Of a stretch of 64,000 nucleotides of DNA, positions 35,542-49,322 are shown in pieces. The position numbers were made by a program, and so were the translations under genes. Position 1 is the stretch's first letter; each line of letters starts with the position of its first letter. Below the pieces are notes generated by a model that made no database searches, was not told the origin of the DNA, and saw only the letters and a list, made by a program, of their open reading frames with translations. This DNA is from Pholis gunnellus (Eukaryota; Chordata; Actinopteri; Perciformes; Pholidae), in the NCBI GenBank assembly GCA_910591455.2, contig OU342817.1, positions 6,161,915 through 6,225,914 of the forward strand. The letters run 5' to 3'.

Positions 35542-37059
35542 TAACATATATTGAATGTATACAATGTAAGAGTATTTATAGACCATAAAGGCTAAAAGGA
35601 ATTCTTGGTTTGAACCATTCCATCAGTTTTTCAGTCCATGAAAAACTATATTGAAGATCTGGACATAAAACAATATTGGCCATGAGTAAAGTTTGGTGAC
35701 GCTGATGGATCCTGGTTTCTAGCTACCGTGAACTGCAAGCGACACATCTTGATCCATGGGGTCTGCCGCTACACTTCTCCTCTTCGACGTGATTTATTGG
35801 TCAATGTCAAACCGATTACAGCGACGCAGAAATCCCATTTAAATTCAATCGCTTAAAAAGACTTTCATTAAACTTTTATTCAAAGACTTCAGACTGATCA
35901 GTAGCTCTGTTTATGTATTCATTTTTGCTACATTTCTTCACAAATCCCAAAATTGCAGCTTTACCGTTTTGGGGTTGGCTTGTTGCATAATGTGGTCGAG
36001 CCAAATGCTTTTCTTTCTTTTTTTATCATCCTATTAGATCCTATTACATCTATTTATCCATGACTATAACATCTTTTATGGAAATCGTTTCAACCCTTTC
36101 CCCTATATTTTTTAACACCACGGCCACAATCGAAGGCCACAGGCTTGCTTTACACACTGATTAGAAGCAACGGAGCTGACGAATATCCAAATGTACTACT
36201 TACAGAAACAAAGAGAAGATACACATGTCTCCTTCTCTCATTCACGTAAGCTTTTCAGAGATTTCTTGATAGGACACAAGTGGCAGTAAGGAGGAAGAAA
36301 CAAGCAGGAGGAAACAGATTGCACAGCAGGAGAAGTGTGGTCAGCTATGCTTCTAGTGATCAGTGAAGACATTTTTGAAACATGACAGCAGCAACATGAA
36401 TGCAACATATGTTTTCAGTCAGTCGGTGTATGTAAGATAGGATAGCATTCATTTATTTATGATCCACCTTAATTCATATTTCTGACAAAATTCTCTGATG
36501 TTGTTGGTGAGTAGAGAGTGCTTTGTGTGCCAATTCATTCTGAACAATAGACATGCTGTTTGATTTGCATTGACTATTTACAGTTATTATTCAGCTTGGC
36601 AAGCAGCCTCTTTATTCAGGGTTCCACTGTAGGCATCGCTGATTACCTCCATCATGAAGGGGTGACTCTGCATCTTGCCACATTACGAGTTCAGAGGATT
36701 TCCCATGCATCATCAACAGTACTATTGCATGGCCCCATAGGGCTCATTTGATTTTTTTAAACAGATTTATCTTTGGCCAATTGTGTTAGAGTGTGAATAA
36801 TGTGTATTCAATTGATGCATTCACAAGCATTGCCCTTGAAATCTTCAGACCACGTTTTGTATGCAGAGATGCACCTTGCATCAGCAATTCAATTAAGAGC
36901 ATATACATGTATATACTAAATCTATAATTGTGGAATACAGCCGTCCCACGTGACTCGCTAATCAGCTTTTTGTGCCTTCGAGAGACAACATGTCAGTCAG
37001 GTTCTTTTTCTGAATTCAATTACGAGGAGGTGAGTAAAGCTGAGGCACACACAGGAGAT

Positions 37060-37080
37060 CCCCCCCCCCCCCCCCCCCCC
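37060..37080. repeat. Poly-C tract (21 bases)
   Basis: Uninterrupted C run. The length may be inexact because of sequencing slippage. Confidence 0.9.
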
Positions 37081-39079
37081 ACCACTAATTTAGTGCACTA
37101 TAGTATCTGCCAGAAGGTTTTTATTCATTTTCAGCAGATGGTAAACAAACTTATTGCCAAGTAAAAACTTTGAGAAGCTGTTTGGAACATCGATATATTT
37201 TCTACACACATTTCAGGAGTGGGAGGACTGAGACCCTCATCAACAGACATCTTGGTGGAGTTCTTTGGTCCGCGGTTGACTTTGATTGGCATTGATCTCC
37301 TCTGCCACGCACCAATAAAAAAATAAGAGAAACGATAAACATTCAAAGGCGTGAATAACTTTCCTCTGTCCCTCACATACACTTGAATTCAGAGAGCAGT
37401 ACCGCCACGGAGGTTAGCGTTTGCATCTTTTGTGGAAATGTGTTTTTGTATCAAGGTGTTTACAATTCAATTGTCAAGGCTTTGCAGGTGTTGAGTCACA
37501 CAGAGGCCTGCATGGCATTCGGCAGTGACTGCAATTTAAAAGAGTCAGTTTTGACGCAAAGGGCAGAGTGGGGCTTGTTCTGAAATGTATGCGGATGAGG
37601 AATAAAAAGCAGTAAATGAGATGTTTGCCTGCGGTCAACTGGTGGAACTGTTTCAAACCTGATTTTATTATGCAACCAGTTCATTAACACCCTTCTCATT
37701 CCATTGCCAGAGCCAAAAAACAGATAAAGATATCAGGGTATTTCTATAATGAATTATTGATGCGTGTAAACACACGCGCCAGACAGTTGTGTAAAGGCCT
37801 GTACAAAGATTATATCGAAGGAGATAGTGAAAGATATCTTATCCAAAGAGAAGGTGAAAAAGTACATTCAAACCCCGGAGGAAGAAGCACAAAAACTGTG
37901 CCTCTCACTTATCTATCAGCTTCATCTCTGATATGCTAACAAGCCTTGATAAGACTCTGATCGTTCTATAGGTTGCAATGAAAGTGGAAATGAACCTGAA
38001 TCAGGACGTCTCAGGTCATTTAAGCCTCATCGATGAATTGCTCCACAGGGGCAGCAGTACTAAGTAGTCTCCACTTTGTAACCCAATACAAGGTGGGGGG
38101 TGCTAATACTAGGAATTGACAAAAAATCTATTTAGTCACCTAATCTATCCGCTTAGGAAGACTGCCAGATGTGGTTGAAAGCTCCAGATGAAGCTAGTAA
38201 AAGGACTCTGGAGGAAGTTTATTCTGTCATTATCATACTGAGCCATGAATAATATTAAATAATGCTGTCTGATAGAGACTATTTCTAATCTCTAATGTAA
38301 TGTATCTGCCTTAATGACATACACTTCTCATCAAGAAAACAGCATGAACAAATCTAATGATTCTAGCAACAGTCCCAGCAAGCATGGATCAAAGAATCCA
38401 CAATTCCATGTTTTAGACAGGTACCTTAAAAACTACTGTCCTATTTACTAACATTCATGCTCATATAACATTCTAATTCTGTGCAGAATTTGATGTCGAA
38501 TAATTTGTAACATTGCATTAAGACCTTCCCTCCATCATGGAATGACATTAGTGTGAGTTTTTCTATTCTATGACAAATGAGGACATTAAGTTGAGATTTG
38601 ATTTAGGGGATTAGGAAGGACAAACACGTAAGGAGTGTTACACCTCATCCTTTTACAAATTAATCATCACAGTTGGTGACAAATGTATGCAGTGATTCAT
38701 GTTGATGCTCTAATGCTTTATTTAATTGGAAGCTGATCTTCATAGTTCCTGCAGTCGGATGAAAAATGATGCAGAGTATCCCAGTGTGAACGATTTAACA
38801 ACGTTGCTTTCATAATTCTTGCTGTTTTTCATACTTGCAATGCATGAAGTTTTTAAACTATTTTAATCTTTTTTACCCGTTTCCAGCCTTGCATCATATC
38901 CGCTATGATAATCCCTTTATTCTGTTTAAAATGTGCATTAGTCGAAAGGACTTTCGTGGATTTAGGAATGAATGATTGGCTGGTGTCAAGCAATTACAAA
39001 TCCATTGCCATCATAATCCATGGAGAGAATGCATCTTTTATTAGAAGCTGGTATACGATCCACTTAATTATCTTCCTTT

Positions 39080-39102
39080 GGGGGGAGGGGGGGGGGGGGG
39101 GG
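39080..39102. repeat. Poly-G tract
   Basis: G run of six, a single A, then 16 G. Confidence 0.9.
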
Positions 39103-39567
39103 CACAATCAACACCTCTGAACCACATATAACCATTTTGTGATAATTACAATTCATTTAGAGCAATCAACAGTTTGACAAATGATCAATCAGCTGAAGAC
39201 AATCTACAATACCCATGAAATCAGAGACACAAAAGAGCGCCCAGTGCAGCACACTTCAGAGACAACAAGCTGGTTAGCTCAGCTTTGTGGCCACGTGCAC
39301 TTGAGATAAAACCAGAGCACAAAATGTGAGGAAAAGATAGTACGTTTTATGATTAACCTATTTACGATGCTGTCACCTTATCATTAAAATTATGCATACG
39401 ATTTGAGTTTGGAATGAAATTCTTAAAGGCCTGGAGTCACAACAGGGTTATTCATATTCATCGCAACACTAGAATTTAATCAAAAGCTGTCACTCAAAGT
39501 CTAGTCATGCATAGGGCATATATGCGCTGAACATTGTTCTGGTGTTAAAGGTATCCATTATTTGAAT

Positions 39568-39780
39568 TGCCACCATGAGGTTGACTGTCTTGGTCTATAG
39601 TGGCATGTCGCATCAGAGTTTATATGGATTGACACATTTCACAAATTGAAAAATCAATGGGTCACAATTTCCTTATGTGCATATTGGGTTTTGTCCTACT
39701 TAGCAATTGTTAGCAGGCTTACATGCTCAACTTAGTGAATAAGCTAAACACTGTACATGCTAAATACAGCATGTTACCTT
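39568..39780 (+). repeat. Dispersed fish repeat (CACCATGAGGTTGACTGT / TTAGCA-type), copy 3
   Basis: Contains TGCCACCATGAGGTTGACTG and later CAATTGTTAGCAGGCTTACATG and AGCTAAACACTGTACATGC, matching internal and distal parts of the repeat family seen at 8.7 kb. Confidence 0.5.
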
Positions 39781-41020
39781 GGACAGTCCTCTTCTGATAA
39801 ATCCAGTATCGTATGAATGTTGTAATAAATAAATGATAATGACCAGATTCCTTCAACAAGGCTCCTTACTGACTTATTGAGGATCAGACTAGCCAACGTA
39901 ATATTTGCCGCTAAACTCTTTTTATTTAAACTATGTTTTGATTTCATTTGAGTTTTATTTGCTCTCCTGTGTGTTAGCCCATAAAATTGATAACAAATAC
40001 TTTAGCTGGGCCCCTCCAGGTGAAATGGTATCCATGACTTTCCTCAACACTGCTTATTTTAAACTGTAAAGATGAGCTGCATAGTTATAATAGAACAAAA
40101 ATCTTGTTCAGAGTGATATCAAATAACACTCCATGTAATTATCAGTGGGACTATTTTCAGTAACGGAGCTGCTGAGAGAAAACAATCTCATATTCACAGA
40201 ATTGCTTCAGTCTGAAGTTAAACTGTGTGAAATGCTGTCTGTATCCTCTCCGGGTATGTGATGATCTTAATATTTATTTAATGCCAAAAGACCATTACAG
40301 TCAACTTTGATAATTAACATTTTTATTTGATCATGGTTCATGGTTCACGGTTCAATAAACTCTTCAAAGCTTTATAAGGGCTCTGTGTGGTCTTTGCACA
40401 TTATTTTGTGTCTCTGTGTTGTTGTCGTTGTTGGGCTAGTTATGGCTATAATGTGGACTGAGGTGGAAAGAGAGGACATTCGAGTTGGAAGATAAAATCC
40501 TGCAGTGTGTATTTTTTTAAGGATTCTATTCTATTGATTCTATTCTATTAAATTCATTCTCTCTGATTTCCCTACAAATGATCTGAACTATTTTTGATTT
40601 TAATGTGTGGGAGTGGGACTGCCAACATCACAGGTGTGAGCGAGCATGACAATAATAATGATTCCAAACCTGGCCAAAAACAGCAAGCAATAAACACTGC
40701 GGTGTGCCATGAGTGCGAGTGATGTTTTATAATCCAGTTCATCCAGGTTTTAGTGTAAAGTCACCGCTCAGCGGAGGTCAAGCCTCAATCGCCTTCAACT
40801 CTCTCTGCAGAGTTCACAGTCCCTGCTGCCAACAGCCATCCAAAAATGTTATTTTGCACATCATAACTTGCCTTTTCCATGTAAAATGTAACAAAAGCAA
40901 GCGGGTGAAATTGTTGTTAATGGACATTTATTTATGTTTTAGGCTAGTGATCTTGCAGAATGTAGGGGGTGCTCAGAAACTTTAGTCCACAGCAGTTATT
41001 CATGTGATCCTTTCTGGTTC

Positions 41021-41455
41021 TTAAAGGAGGAATGTCGAGAAAAACGTTTTTTCAGTGCTCGTGCAGGTATTTATTTGCGGGCCGTCGAGATCAGAAAACA
41101 TGTGATTCAAAGAACCATTCACATTTGGCTCCGCCTTCCTATGTAACATGCAGGCTAATTAGAATATACCGCCCTCCATCTAAGTATCTCCACCCATGTC
41201 TTGAGAACCACCTTTACACAGGTGCATCTTATTTTTTTCACAAGCCAATCAAAGCAGGCTTTTTTGGGAGGGGGGGGCTTAAAGAGACAGGCTCTAAAAT
41301 GACTGTTTCAGACAGAAGGTAAATACAGGTATGTTCAGACAGACAGTATGAGAAGAATAATGTGTTTTTTGAACATTAAAGAACGTAAACATGTTCTAGA
41401 GGAAACAAAAACTACAAGAATGAACCTGAAAATAAGCATAAAATGTCCCCTTTAA
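41021..41455. mobile_element. TTAA-bounded MITE-like element
   Basis: The left end TTAAAGGAGGAATGTCGA and the inverted right end TTAAAGGGGACATTTTATGC match at 11 of the first 16 positions, and both start with TTAA. The body carries CATGCAGGCTAATTAGAATA, TACCGCCCTCCATCT and AACATGTTCTAGAGGAAACA, which I recognise from a very abundant teleost interspersed element. TTAA ends suggest a piggyBac-type non-autonomous origin, but this is inferred. No transposase is encoded. Confidence 0.7.
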
Positions 41456-41774
41456 CACTAAAACATTTGTGTTGCTGAAAACGTTGTGGGTCTGGGATCT
41501 GGTGTGTGTGGGTGTCAATGGACTTCCGGTCAGCTGTACCGGTTTACTTTGAACAACAATGAGTGGTAATTAAATCTGTGACATTTGCATTATCCATGAT
41601 TGCTGCTTGTGTTTTCTGACGCCATTTCCCCGATGTTTTAAGTGACGAACCTCTCATGCATCTGTTTAATGCCACTGGATCCATCCTCGGAGTCTGTGAA
41701 GTGCCTTTTATAAAGCTTTCATTACAAACAATGTCCAAAGAGGGATGGCAATCATAAAGACCTGTAGTGTGACT

Positions 41775-41850
41775 TCACATGGAACAAGTGCTTAGCAAGC
41801 TGACAATAGCATTTAATTCAAAGCACCACTGTGCTAAGGCACACAGACAT
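41775..41850 (+). repeat. Dispersed fish repeat, distal end, copy 4
   Basis: AGCAAGCTGACAATAGCATT then CAAAGCACCACTGTGCTAAG corresponds to the terminal part of the family at 8.7 kb. Confidence 0.45.
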
Positions 41851-43698
41851 CTCCAACTCCAAATAAAGTGTGAGCCTATAATTGGATTTTCAGCCTCACA
41901 AAAGATGTCTACGTCTAAGATCATATTCAGCATGGGACTCAACGCGACATCCTAACAAGGGCAGAGACAGATAGAATAAGGACATAAGAAAGTGTTAGTC
42001 ATAACACCCCTTCAGGAATCTTTCAGGTAGACAGATTACATTAGATTATCCTAGAAACCATTTTTTCCAATGTTCTGTACAAGCACCATGTACTGTACGT
42101 CTGGGACAGACAGTTAAGAGCCCAGCCACCTTCACTTAAAAGACAGTGATGTCTTTGTTTGTACAAATCACGGCAAATTGCTGGCTGCTGTATCAGGGTC
42201 CTGAGCGAGTGTAAAGATGTCAAATAAATGTGAGTGATTCCATGTAGTTTCATTAAGGAAATTGCTGTTTTTGTACTTCTCCTCCACCTACTTACTGCAG
42301 TCATCGTGGCGAACATCCCTCCTGTCCGTCAGAGGAATCGTGGCTTTTGTATTTGACTGCACAGCGAATGCGTTTGTGTACGTGTGTGTGTCTAATTGGC
42401 CTGCCAAGCGTATAGGAGAAAATAATCTGTTCGGCTGTGCTGTACAATTCTCTGGGTACGGCAACAAATTGGATTAGCATATGATGCAGATTATCCAGTC
42501 ATCGCTGAAGGCAGATTGCCGTGAAAACGGTCGACACACAGACGGAACTCGACATGGGGGTTTTGATGGAGTGAGACACATTTTGAACTGATTACAAGTG
42601 CAATAAACCAGAGTGGAACTGCAGTGTTTCCTGAGGTTTCCATGATGCTGTAATTCAGAAGCTGCATCACATGGCACACGCCGAACGTCTCATAACTAAC
42701 AATGTTGGATGGTTTCCAAGTGTATTCCAAAGCTACAGAAGTCTAAATAACAACAACACATATAGCGAATCAGGAGTTATGACATCTTTTCACTTTGATT
42801 GCTGGAATTTGCTGGAAACAAAAAAAAGAGTTGAATTGATTTGTTAGGATATTATAACACAATTCACAATTAAAGACACATGCACAAGTGTTTACTGACA
42901 GGTTGTAAGTTATTATTTTTCACAACATTTTTTATTATATCCTTTGTATTTTTTTAGCACACACTGTGCTGCTGTGAGTTCATCCAGCATGTCGCAGTAA
43001 CACTCTGATCCCAGACAGCCTGTGTGGAATAAACGTTATTTTCTATTGAAATATTTCAGGCCCACATTACAAGCTGGAGCATCACAAACTTGTGAAATGT
43101 TTTGCTTCATTTTCACTTTTTGATAGCCAGATTGAATAGCCAGCGAAGCAAGCTGTTTATCTGTGTACCTCCTGCCTTTGGGTATTCATATGCCTTTCCC
43201 TGATCTTTAGACTGGAATCTGTGTTTACATAGGCGCTGCAGCCTGTTGTCAGGGATGCAGCTGATGAGGAGGATACCTTTAGGTGGAACTGTAAGCCATA
43301 TTACATTTGACTGGAGGGCAGGAGACGCTGCTTTAATTTGATATCATGCGATACGCACAGCTAATGTATTAGAAATCCTTCACCTGAAGTTCAAATGGAT
43401 TCTTGTGCCTGTATTATATCAAATTCTTTAAAACCTCGTTCTCCAAGTTCTAAGAACATTTTTATTCTATCCTCTATTTCAAACAGGGCGATCCATTAAG
43501 AACTGCATTTGTTCTGAATGTTCAGAAAGAGTAGAGATCGGGGGATTAGTGGTGGAAATTAGCTAAAGCAGACGGAGGAAGAGAAGAATGTTTGCAGCTG
43601 GCAGGAAGCAGCAGAAAATAGAATCAGAGACAATGATGTAGGCGACAGGGAGACAGCAAACAGTGTACAAACATGTAACAGAAAATATGCAAACACAT
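41851..43698. other. Intergenic stretch, no gene seen
   Basis: No exon or RNA gene recognised in this AT-rich segment. Confidence 0.5.
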
Positions 43699-43742
43699 TT
43701 ATGCAAAGATTATGCAAAGGTTATGCAAAGGTTATGCAAAGG
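43699..43742. repeat. Four tandem copies of TTATGCAAAGG
   Basis: The 11-bp units start at 43699, 43710, 43721 and 43732; the first ends in GA instead of GG. A degenerate ATATGCAAACA lies just before. Each unit contains ATGCAAA, which resembles an octamer or C/EBP-type core. Confidence 0.9.
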
Positions 43743-44572
43743 TTGTGAGCAACAATTTGAATGTAGAGAATAATGTTAAAAAGAAAGTGTTGATCCCTTA
43801 TTGCCCTCTGCTGGACACTGGTCCCTTTCTCAGTGAAATGCATCAAAACAGTCTCAGTCAGTTCACTCACACATCACAAAACAACTGAACATCAGATTTG
43901 TACAATCATAAAATTAGTTTTCAGATTTAAATTTCATTTTCTCTCTTAGTTATGTATAACTTAATTCCTTTAGACTGTCTTCCTATAATTATTTTGTGTA
44001 GATATATGCATTTTTCTTATGTCTGTTGCTTTTGTGACGTTCTTCATTATTCCCTGTGTGCACAATGTTCATTTGCGATGTTCTAATGATATTGTGTTGA
44101 ATTCTTTACCTTTTCTAATGCAGTTAAAAAGACATTTTGAAGGGAGAATTCATCAGTGTTGCTAGTCCTTGGAGGAATAAATTACAACCAGTTAGTGATG
44201 TAAATAACATCTCAACCTCGTGCTTTGTACTTGTGCTATAATGTGTCCTGAGATGTATTATGTCATGCCTCCCAAAAAATAGAGCTGACTAGCATAGGGA
44301 AATGCTAATTCAACAAAAGAATGGAGTGTTGTGAACTTTCCTAATGAAGAAAATTATGCAAAAACTAAGCAACTGCATAACAGACAAGAACGCCATGGCT
44401 TATGTGCTTAAAAACACAAGAGTCTCCCATTTTAAACAAGTACATTTTCAACAGAGTTGGAAGCAAATGAATAGTTAGTGAGCTTCTATACTGAACAATG
44501 CATCTAAAAACTGTTTAATAATCACAACATCAGCAGGGGACAGACATCTTGTCTCCATCACGACCTCGCTTT

Positions 44573-45090
44573 GGCTGTTTGTTTAATATTACTTTGGTTG
44601 TTTGTTTAATATTACTTTGGTTGTTTGTTTGATATTACTTTGGTTGTTTGTTTAATATTACTTTGGTTGTTTGTTTAATATTACTTTGGTTGTTTGTTTA
44701 ATATTACTTTGGTTGTTTGTTTAATATTACTTTGGCTGTTTGTTTAATATTACTTTGGTTGTTTGTTTAATATTACTTTGGTTGTTTGTTTAATATTGCT
44801 TTGGTTGTTTGTTTAATATTACTTTGGTTGTTTGTTTAATATTACTTTGGTTGTTTGTTTAATATTACTTTGGTTGTTTGTTTAATATTACTTTGGTGGT
44901 TTGTTTAATATTACTTTGGTTGTTTGTTTAATATTACTTTGGTTGTTTGTTTAATATTACTTTGGTTGTTTGTTTAATATTACTTTGGCTGTTTGTTTAA
45001 TATTACTTTGGTTGTTTGTTTAATATTACTTTGGTTGTTTGTTTAATATTGCTTTGGTTGTTTGTTTAATATTACTTTGGTTGTTTGTTT
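44573..45090. repeat. 23-bp minisatellite, 22 full units plus a partial one
   Basis: The unit is GGTTGTTTGTTTAATATTACTTT. Units start every 23 bases from 44573 with no insertion or deletion, and a 12-base partial unit closes the array. Most units are identical. Variants: GGC at units 1, 8 and 19; TTGC at units 10 and 21; GATATT at unit 3; GGTGG at unit 16. There are no unique spacers, so this is not a CRISPR array. Confidence 0.97.
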
Positions 45091-48000
45091 CCAGCTTTCA
45101 AGCTGAATTCTGTCTCATTACAACTCTCAGCAACTTGAAAGCTCAGTCACTTAGAATCTATGCAGACGGACTGAAGTCAAGTGAAATCAATTTCACAGTG
45201 AGGCGATACAAAACGATACTGTTGGAATGATTCAGCTGAACTTGTGGCAGTGACATAAACTCAAATTGAGAGCCATGCAGAGACGGGTGATTAGATAATC
45301 ATTTTTCCCTGGCTGCTCTAGTTATTTATAGTGTTTTTGTACAATGTTGTGTAAATGAAATGTGCATGCTTAAAGCATAACGGAAGATCTACTCAAACTG
45401 AATACGTCAAAATGTCAGGGACAGAGTGGGATAGAGGCTGTGTGCATATTTTGACAGAAAAGCTTGCCTTGTCAGAGACTTTTGGAGTTTAGATAAAAAT
45501 GCTACCGTCGGGGTCACCAGTAGACGTGCAAAGGGCATTGTGGGACAGGAAGAGCTCAGACAAGGGGTTTTTAGTGTTGTTAGCAGTCAAGTCACTGCAG
45601 CATGCTTGTTTACAGAACAGATAGTGAGCTGCTGTCTTTTATGTTGGACAAGCCATTCATAACGTCACTAACATTATAAGCTGGGTGGTTAACAGCATTG
45701 CATTCGCTTACAACTCTTCCACATCCAGCAGCGTGAGTTTATAGAGGCCTCGCGTGTAAGTACTGTCAGAGCTAACAGCTTACCATGCAACTGTATAACC
45801 AACAACCGGATAATGATGTACAAACGCTGCCTTGCTTCACTTTTCACCCTTTTTCAATGTCCATATTGGTAGAAGAAGTTCTCAAAAAAGTCAAACTAAA
45901 ACACGACAGTAAAAGTCTTGCATTCTATCTTCAAGTGAAGAGTTTATGGAGAGGCATTATCTGCACAATGTATTTAAATTTACTTAAAGTCGGTTCAAGG
46001 TGGATCTTTCAATTATAATACGATGCAGGATGGTTTGACGAATAACAACGCATCGTATTTTAATTGTTATATTTGTTGAGTCGAATCAGAATCTGCATCA
46101 TAGAAACATTTCTCTGTTAGTACAATGTTTTCCTCTGAAGTAGAAGTACACAGTAAGTATTATACAGTTAATTAGCATATTTGTAAAGTACTTTGAGGGC
46201 CTTTTACAGAGGCCAGAGTGTGTTTCAACAATGTTTCTGATCGTGCACAGCTGCGACTTGGGGGTGTGATGCAACTATGGCAGGGCAGGTGTATTGCTGA
46301 GGACCCAAAGGACGCACAGCGTTGAGTGTGAAATTGACTGTATGAGCTGTGAGAAAGCTGCAAGCAGCAACACCTCAGGCTATGTAGCCCGTTCTGAACC
46401 GGCGTGTTTTTAATGGGCACTGCACTTAGTTTTTTACTAAATAAGAACATGACTAGAAAACTAATCAGCTCAAGTTGATGACTTAAAATTACAAGAATTT
46501 CTAACAGTGGTACACAACAGTATAAACTAAAGGTAATGTGTTGTCTGAGCTCTTAAATGTCCTGAGAAAGCATTTTTTCTTTTCCTCCTCTGTCTCTCGT
46601 GGAGCTAAAAATGTCAAGCACCTTCTGTGACATCAGCTTAAACTTCTTGCTCAGTGTTCACTAGAGGGCAATGGTGAGGTGAGGAGATGAGATTCAGAGC
46701 AGTGACCCAGAAGTTCAAGTGCTGATGCTTTATCTCATGTTGCAGGAACAAAGTGCATATTTTGTATCTCAGACTGCATCTGGAATGAGTGGAATTCAGA
46801 TGGAAGCCAAGACGTCTTGTGATTGTCGTCCACGTTGAAGAAAAGCCATTTAGGAAATATGAATTGATATGTTTTGAAGTCGGATGCAATCACAAAGCAT
46901 AATGCAGAGGAAGTGCAAGCGCTCTGCTATTTAAAGTGTTTGCACCACGGTAAACAATGAGATCTATTCAGGGGAAATTGTTTGGAGCATTACGTTGATT
47001 TCAGGGAGTCAATCTGACCTGGCCTCACAAATAGTGAGTATGTGACTTCAGGAGTATTGTATCCAACCGGTTTCCCGCCGTGGTCCCACGTTAGTCCCCA
47101 CCTTGTTGCTATAAATGCCTCCATGCTCTCCGATGGCTACACCATCTGGTGGAGTCGGGGGAGCAAGTCCCTCCTGCTTATTCCCCAGTGTGCCATTTCA
47201 GAAGGTCAAGGACCTGTACATTTCCCTCAGGCTGAGGAAAGAAACAAATCAAAAGTGAATTTTATGTATCACTCTAATAATTTTACTTTCTTGCTTTTTT
47301 TTTTTTTTGTCTTCTAACCAAACCAAGGACAGATATGTGGGAAGAGGTGAGATGAAAGTCAGGACAGAATATACAGCACACAGAAACTCCCACAAGATAG
47401 CAATAAAGCACATTGTGAGGCTTTCTCCCAGCTCTTTTTCTCCTGCATTAGCAGAAGAGGATGATGCCAACTCAAAGCACGAGGAAGGTCTTTCGTATCA
47501 ACATGCCTGCTTAAGCAATTCATACCACCAGATACAAATGAAACAAGCTCCAAGCTGTATCCAGAAACAAGACTTTTTTGTCAGATTGGTCTGACCACAC
47601 TGGAGAGACATTCAGAGTTGGGAAAACAAATTCTGTTTTTGACTCCATGGAAGCATAAATAACCAACACAGTGTTGTTTCATTGTCTATACTCCCACTAG
47701 ACCTATCATGTTTGAAAGGCCACCAATGTGTGGAATTAGGGGGGGGGGGCAATTAAGTTTTAACATTTTAATAACTTGAAAGCTCGTTTGTCACAAGTCA
47801 ACGTCCTCGAGATGTTTTGTACAAGCTTACAATTTCAGCTTTTCTTGTGAAATCCTTTTTTGCTGAGCTACAAATGCACGACTCATCCTTTGAATCATCA
47901 GTGGGATCTTGTTTTCATCTGCACTTAGGATGACGATATATGTTAGCTGTCGCAGACCGTTGCTGCTGACAAGTTACGAGCCTTGTGGTTTAAAAAATAA

Positions 48001-49216
48001 GCTGACCTCAGCGGTGGAGAACGAACAGAATGTCCACTTTGATTTCTTTTTGCTTTTCTTTTTAAACACTGAACCTGGTCTCTGCTTGTAGATACAACAC
48101 CCAAGCTTATCATAGATTGAAAATAACGAGCGGGCGATGACTGAGCGATCCCTTCCCACCTTATGCAGATAAATAGCAAACATCACTCATGCGATGCAAC
48201 TTCCAGCTCATTGATGAACCACAAAGTTGCAATAATGTGAACTTCATGGGTGGCCTTATGGGCCTCTGGTAAATGCAAGGTATGTCCTGATACCAGCAAA
48301 GACAAAAGGATATCTATATAGACCTCCCGACCTCTGAGGCAACCTGTAAGGCTCTCCAGAATGTCACAGTTGATGTGTAATGGTATATATTTACACTTAA
48401 TGACTGTAGAGATCATTAAAGCTGATACTCGGGGCTCAAGCCTGGATCTACATGAAGCTCTCAGTGATCACAAGGACGCCTTTCTTTCCTCAAATGATCA
48501 CAAAAGCCAGTTTTTTTCTATCCCTATGTGATCCAATGAGTGAAAATCCAGCAATACGCTATTATTGAATTGGAAAGATTTGTGATTTTGATGGTGCTTT
48601 TTTTTCCCATCCTATCCCATCTTACAATGGCAGGATACTGCAGTTGAAATAACATGCGGCCCATACCTTCCTTATTTTGAGTTCAGCAGAGTGTTATCCT
48701 AATATTTGTACAATTGCTTTGTCAATAGTGATGTTTCCTGTCCTCCCATTTTACTTTCCCCAAATAATCATAATCCTGAGAAATTTGGAACCAAATCTGA
48801 ACCACAATATTTAGAGAACTACTCTGAGAGAAACATTTCAATAAGGGCCAGCGCTAAAAAGGGACATTTAACGTCCTCAAATCTATGCTTTTTAAAAGAA
48901 TATTAATTAAGTGCCTTTTGAGGGAATTGCAATATTGGACATAAGATAGCTTGCTGTGTGGTTAATTGTATTCCGGGCACCCTGCTGGCCAATGTGCAGA
49001 CGTTGGATGATGGTCTTGATGACCTCCGTGCCTGCATTAGTTTGCAACAGGATATCAGGAACTGGAACGTATACATGTTTCACTGAATCTTGAAAAATAC
49101 AATATCCTGGAATAATGGTACTGTTCAGTGCCATTCAACTCTTTTGAACTGTTATACAACAGTCTGCTAAAACAGAGGCAAGTTGGAGGAGCTGATGGGA
49201 TGGCAAGTTTTATTAA
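45091..49216. other. Intergenic stretch, no gene seen
   Basis: Short open frames only. A T run lies at 47299-47309 and a G run near 47741-47749. No exon or RNA gene recognised. Confidence 0.5.
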
Positions 49217-49244
49217 ATCAATTGATTAATTAATTAATTAATTG
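49217..49244. repeat. TTAA-type palindromic tract
   Basis: ATCAATTGATTAATTAATTA and following bases form a self-complementary AT-rich run built from TTAA/ATTA units. Confidence 0.75.
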
Positions 49245-49322
49245 AATAAGTCTGATCCAGTGTTTTTGGTGTAAGGAATTTAGCCAAATTTAGCATCCCA
49301 ACTAATCAGTTGTTAATGTGAA

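Larger units (their letters stand above)
35542..39567. other. Intergenic stretch with homopolymer tracts, no gene seen
   Basis: Contains a 21-base C run (37060-37080) and a G tract (39080-39102). Short open frames across the C run are artefacts. No exon recognised. Confidence 0.5.

Noticed and set aside
44573..45090. CRISPR-like regular array
   Set aside because: Units are directly contiguous with no unique spacers and the context is vertebrate. It is a minisatellite.
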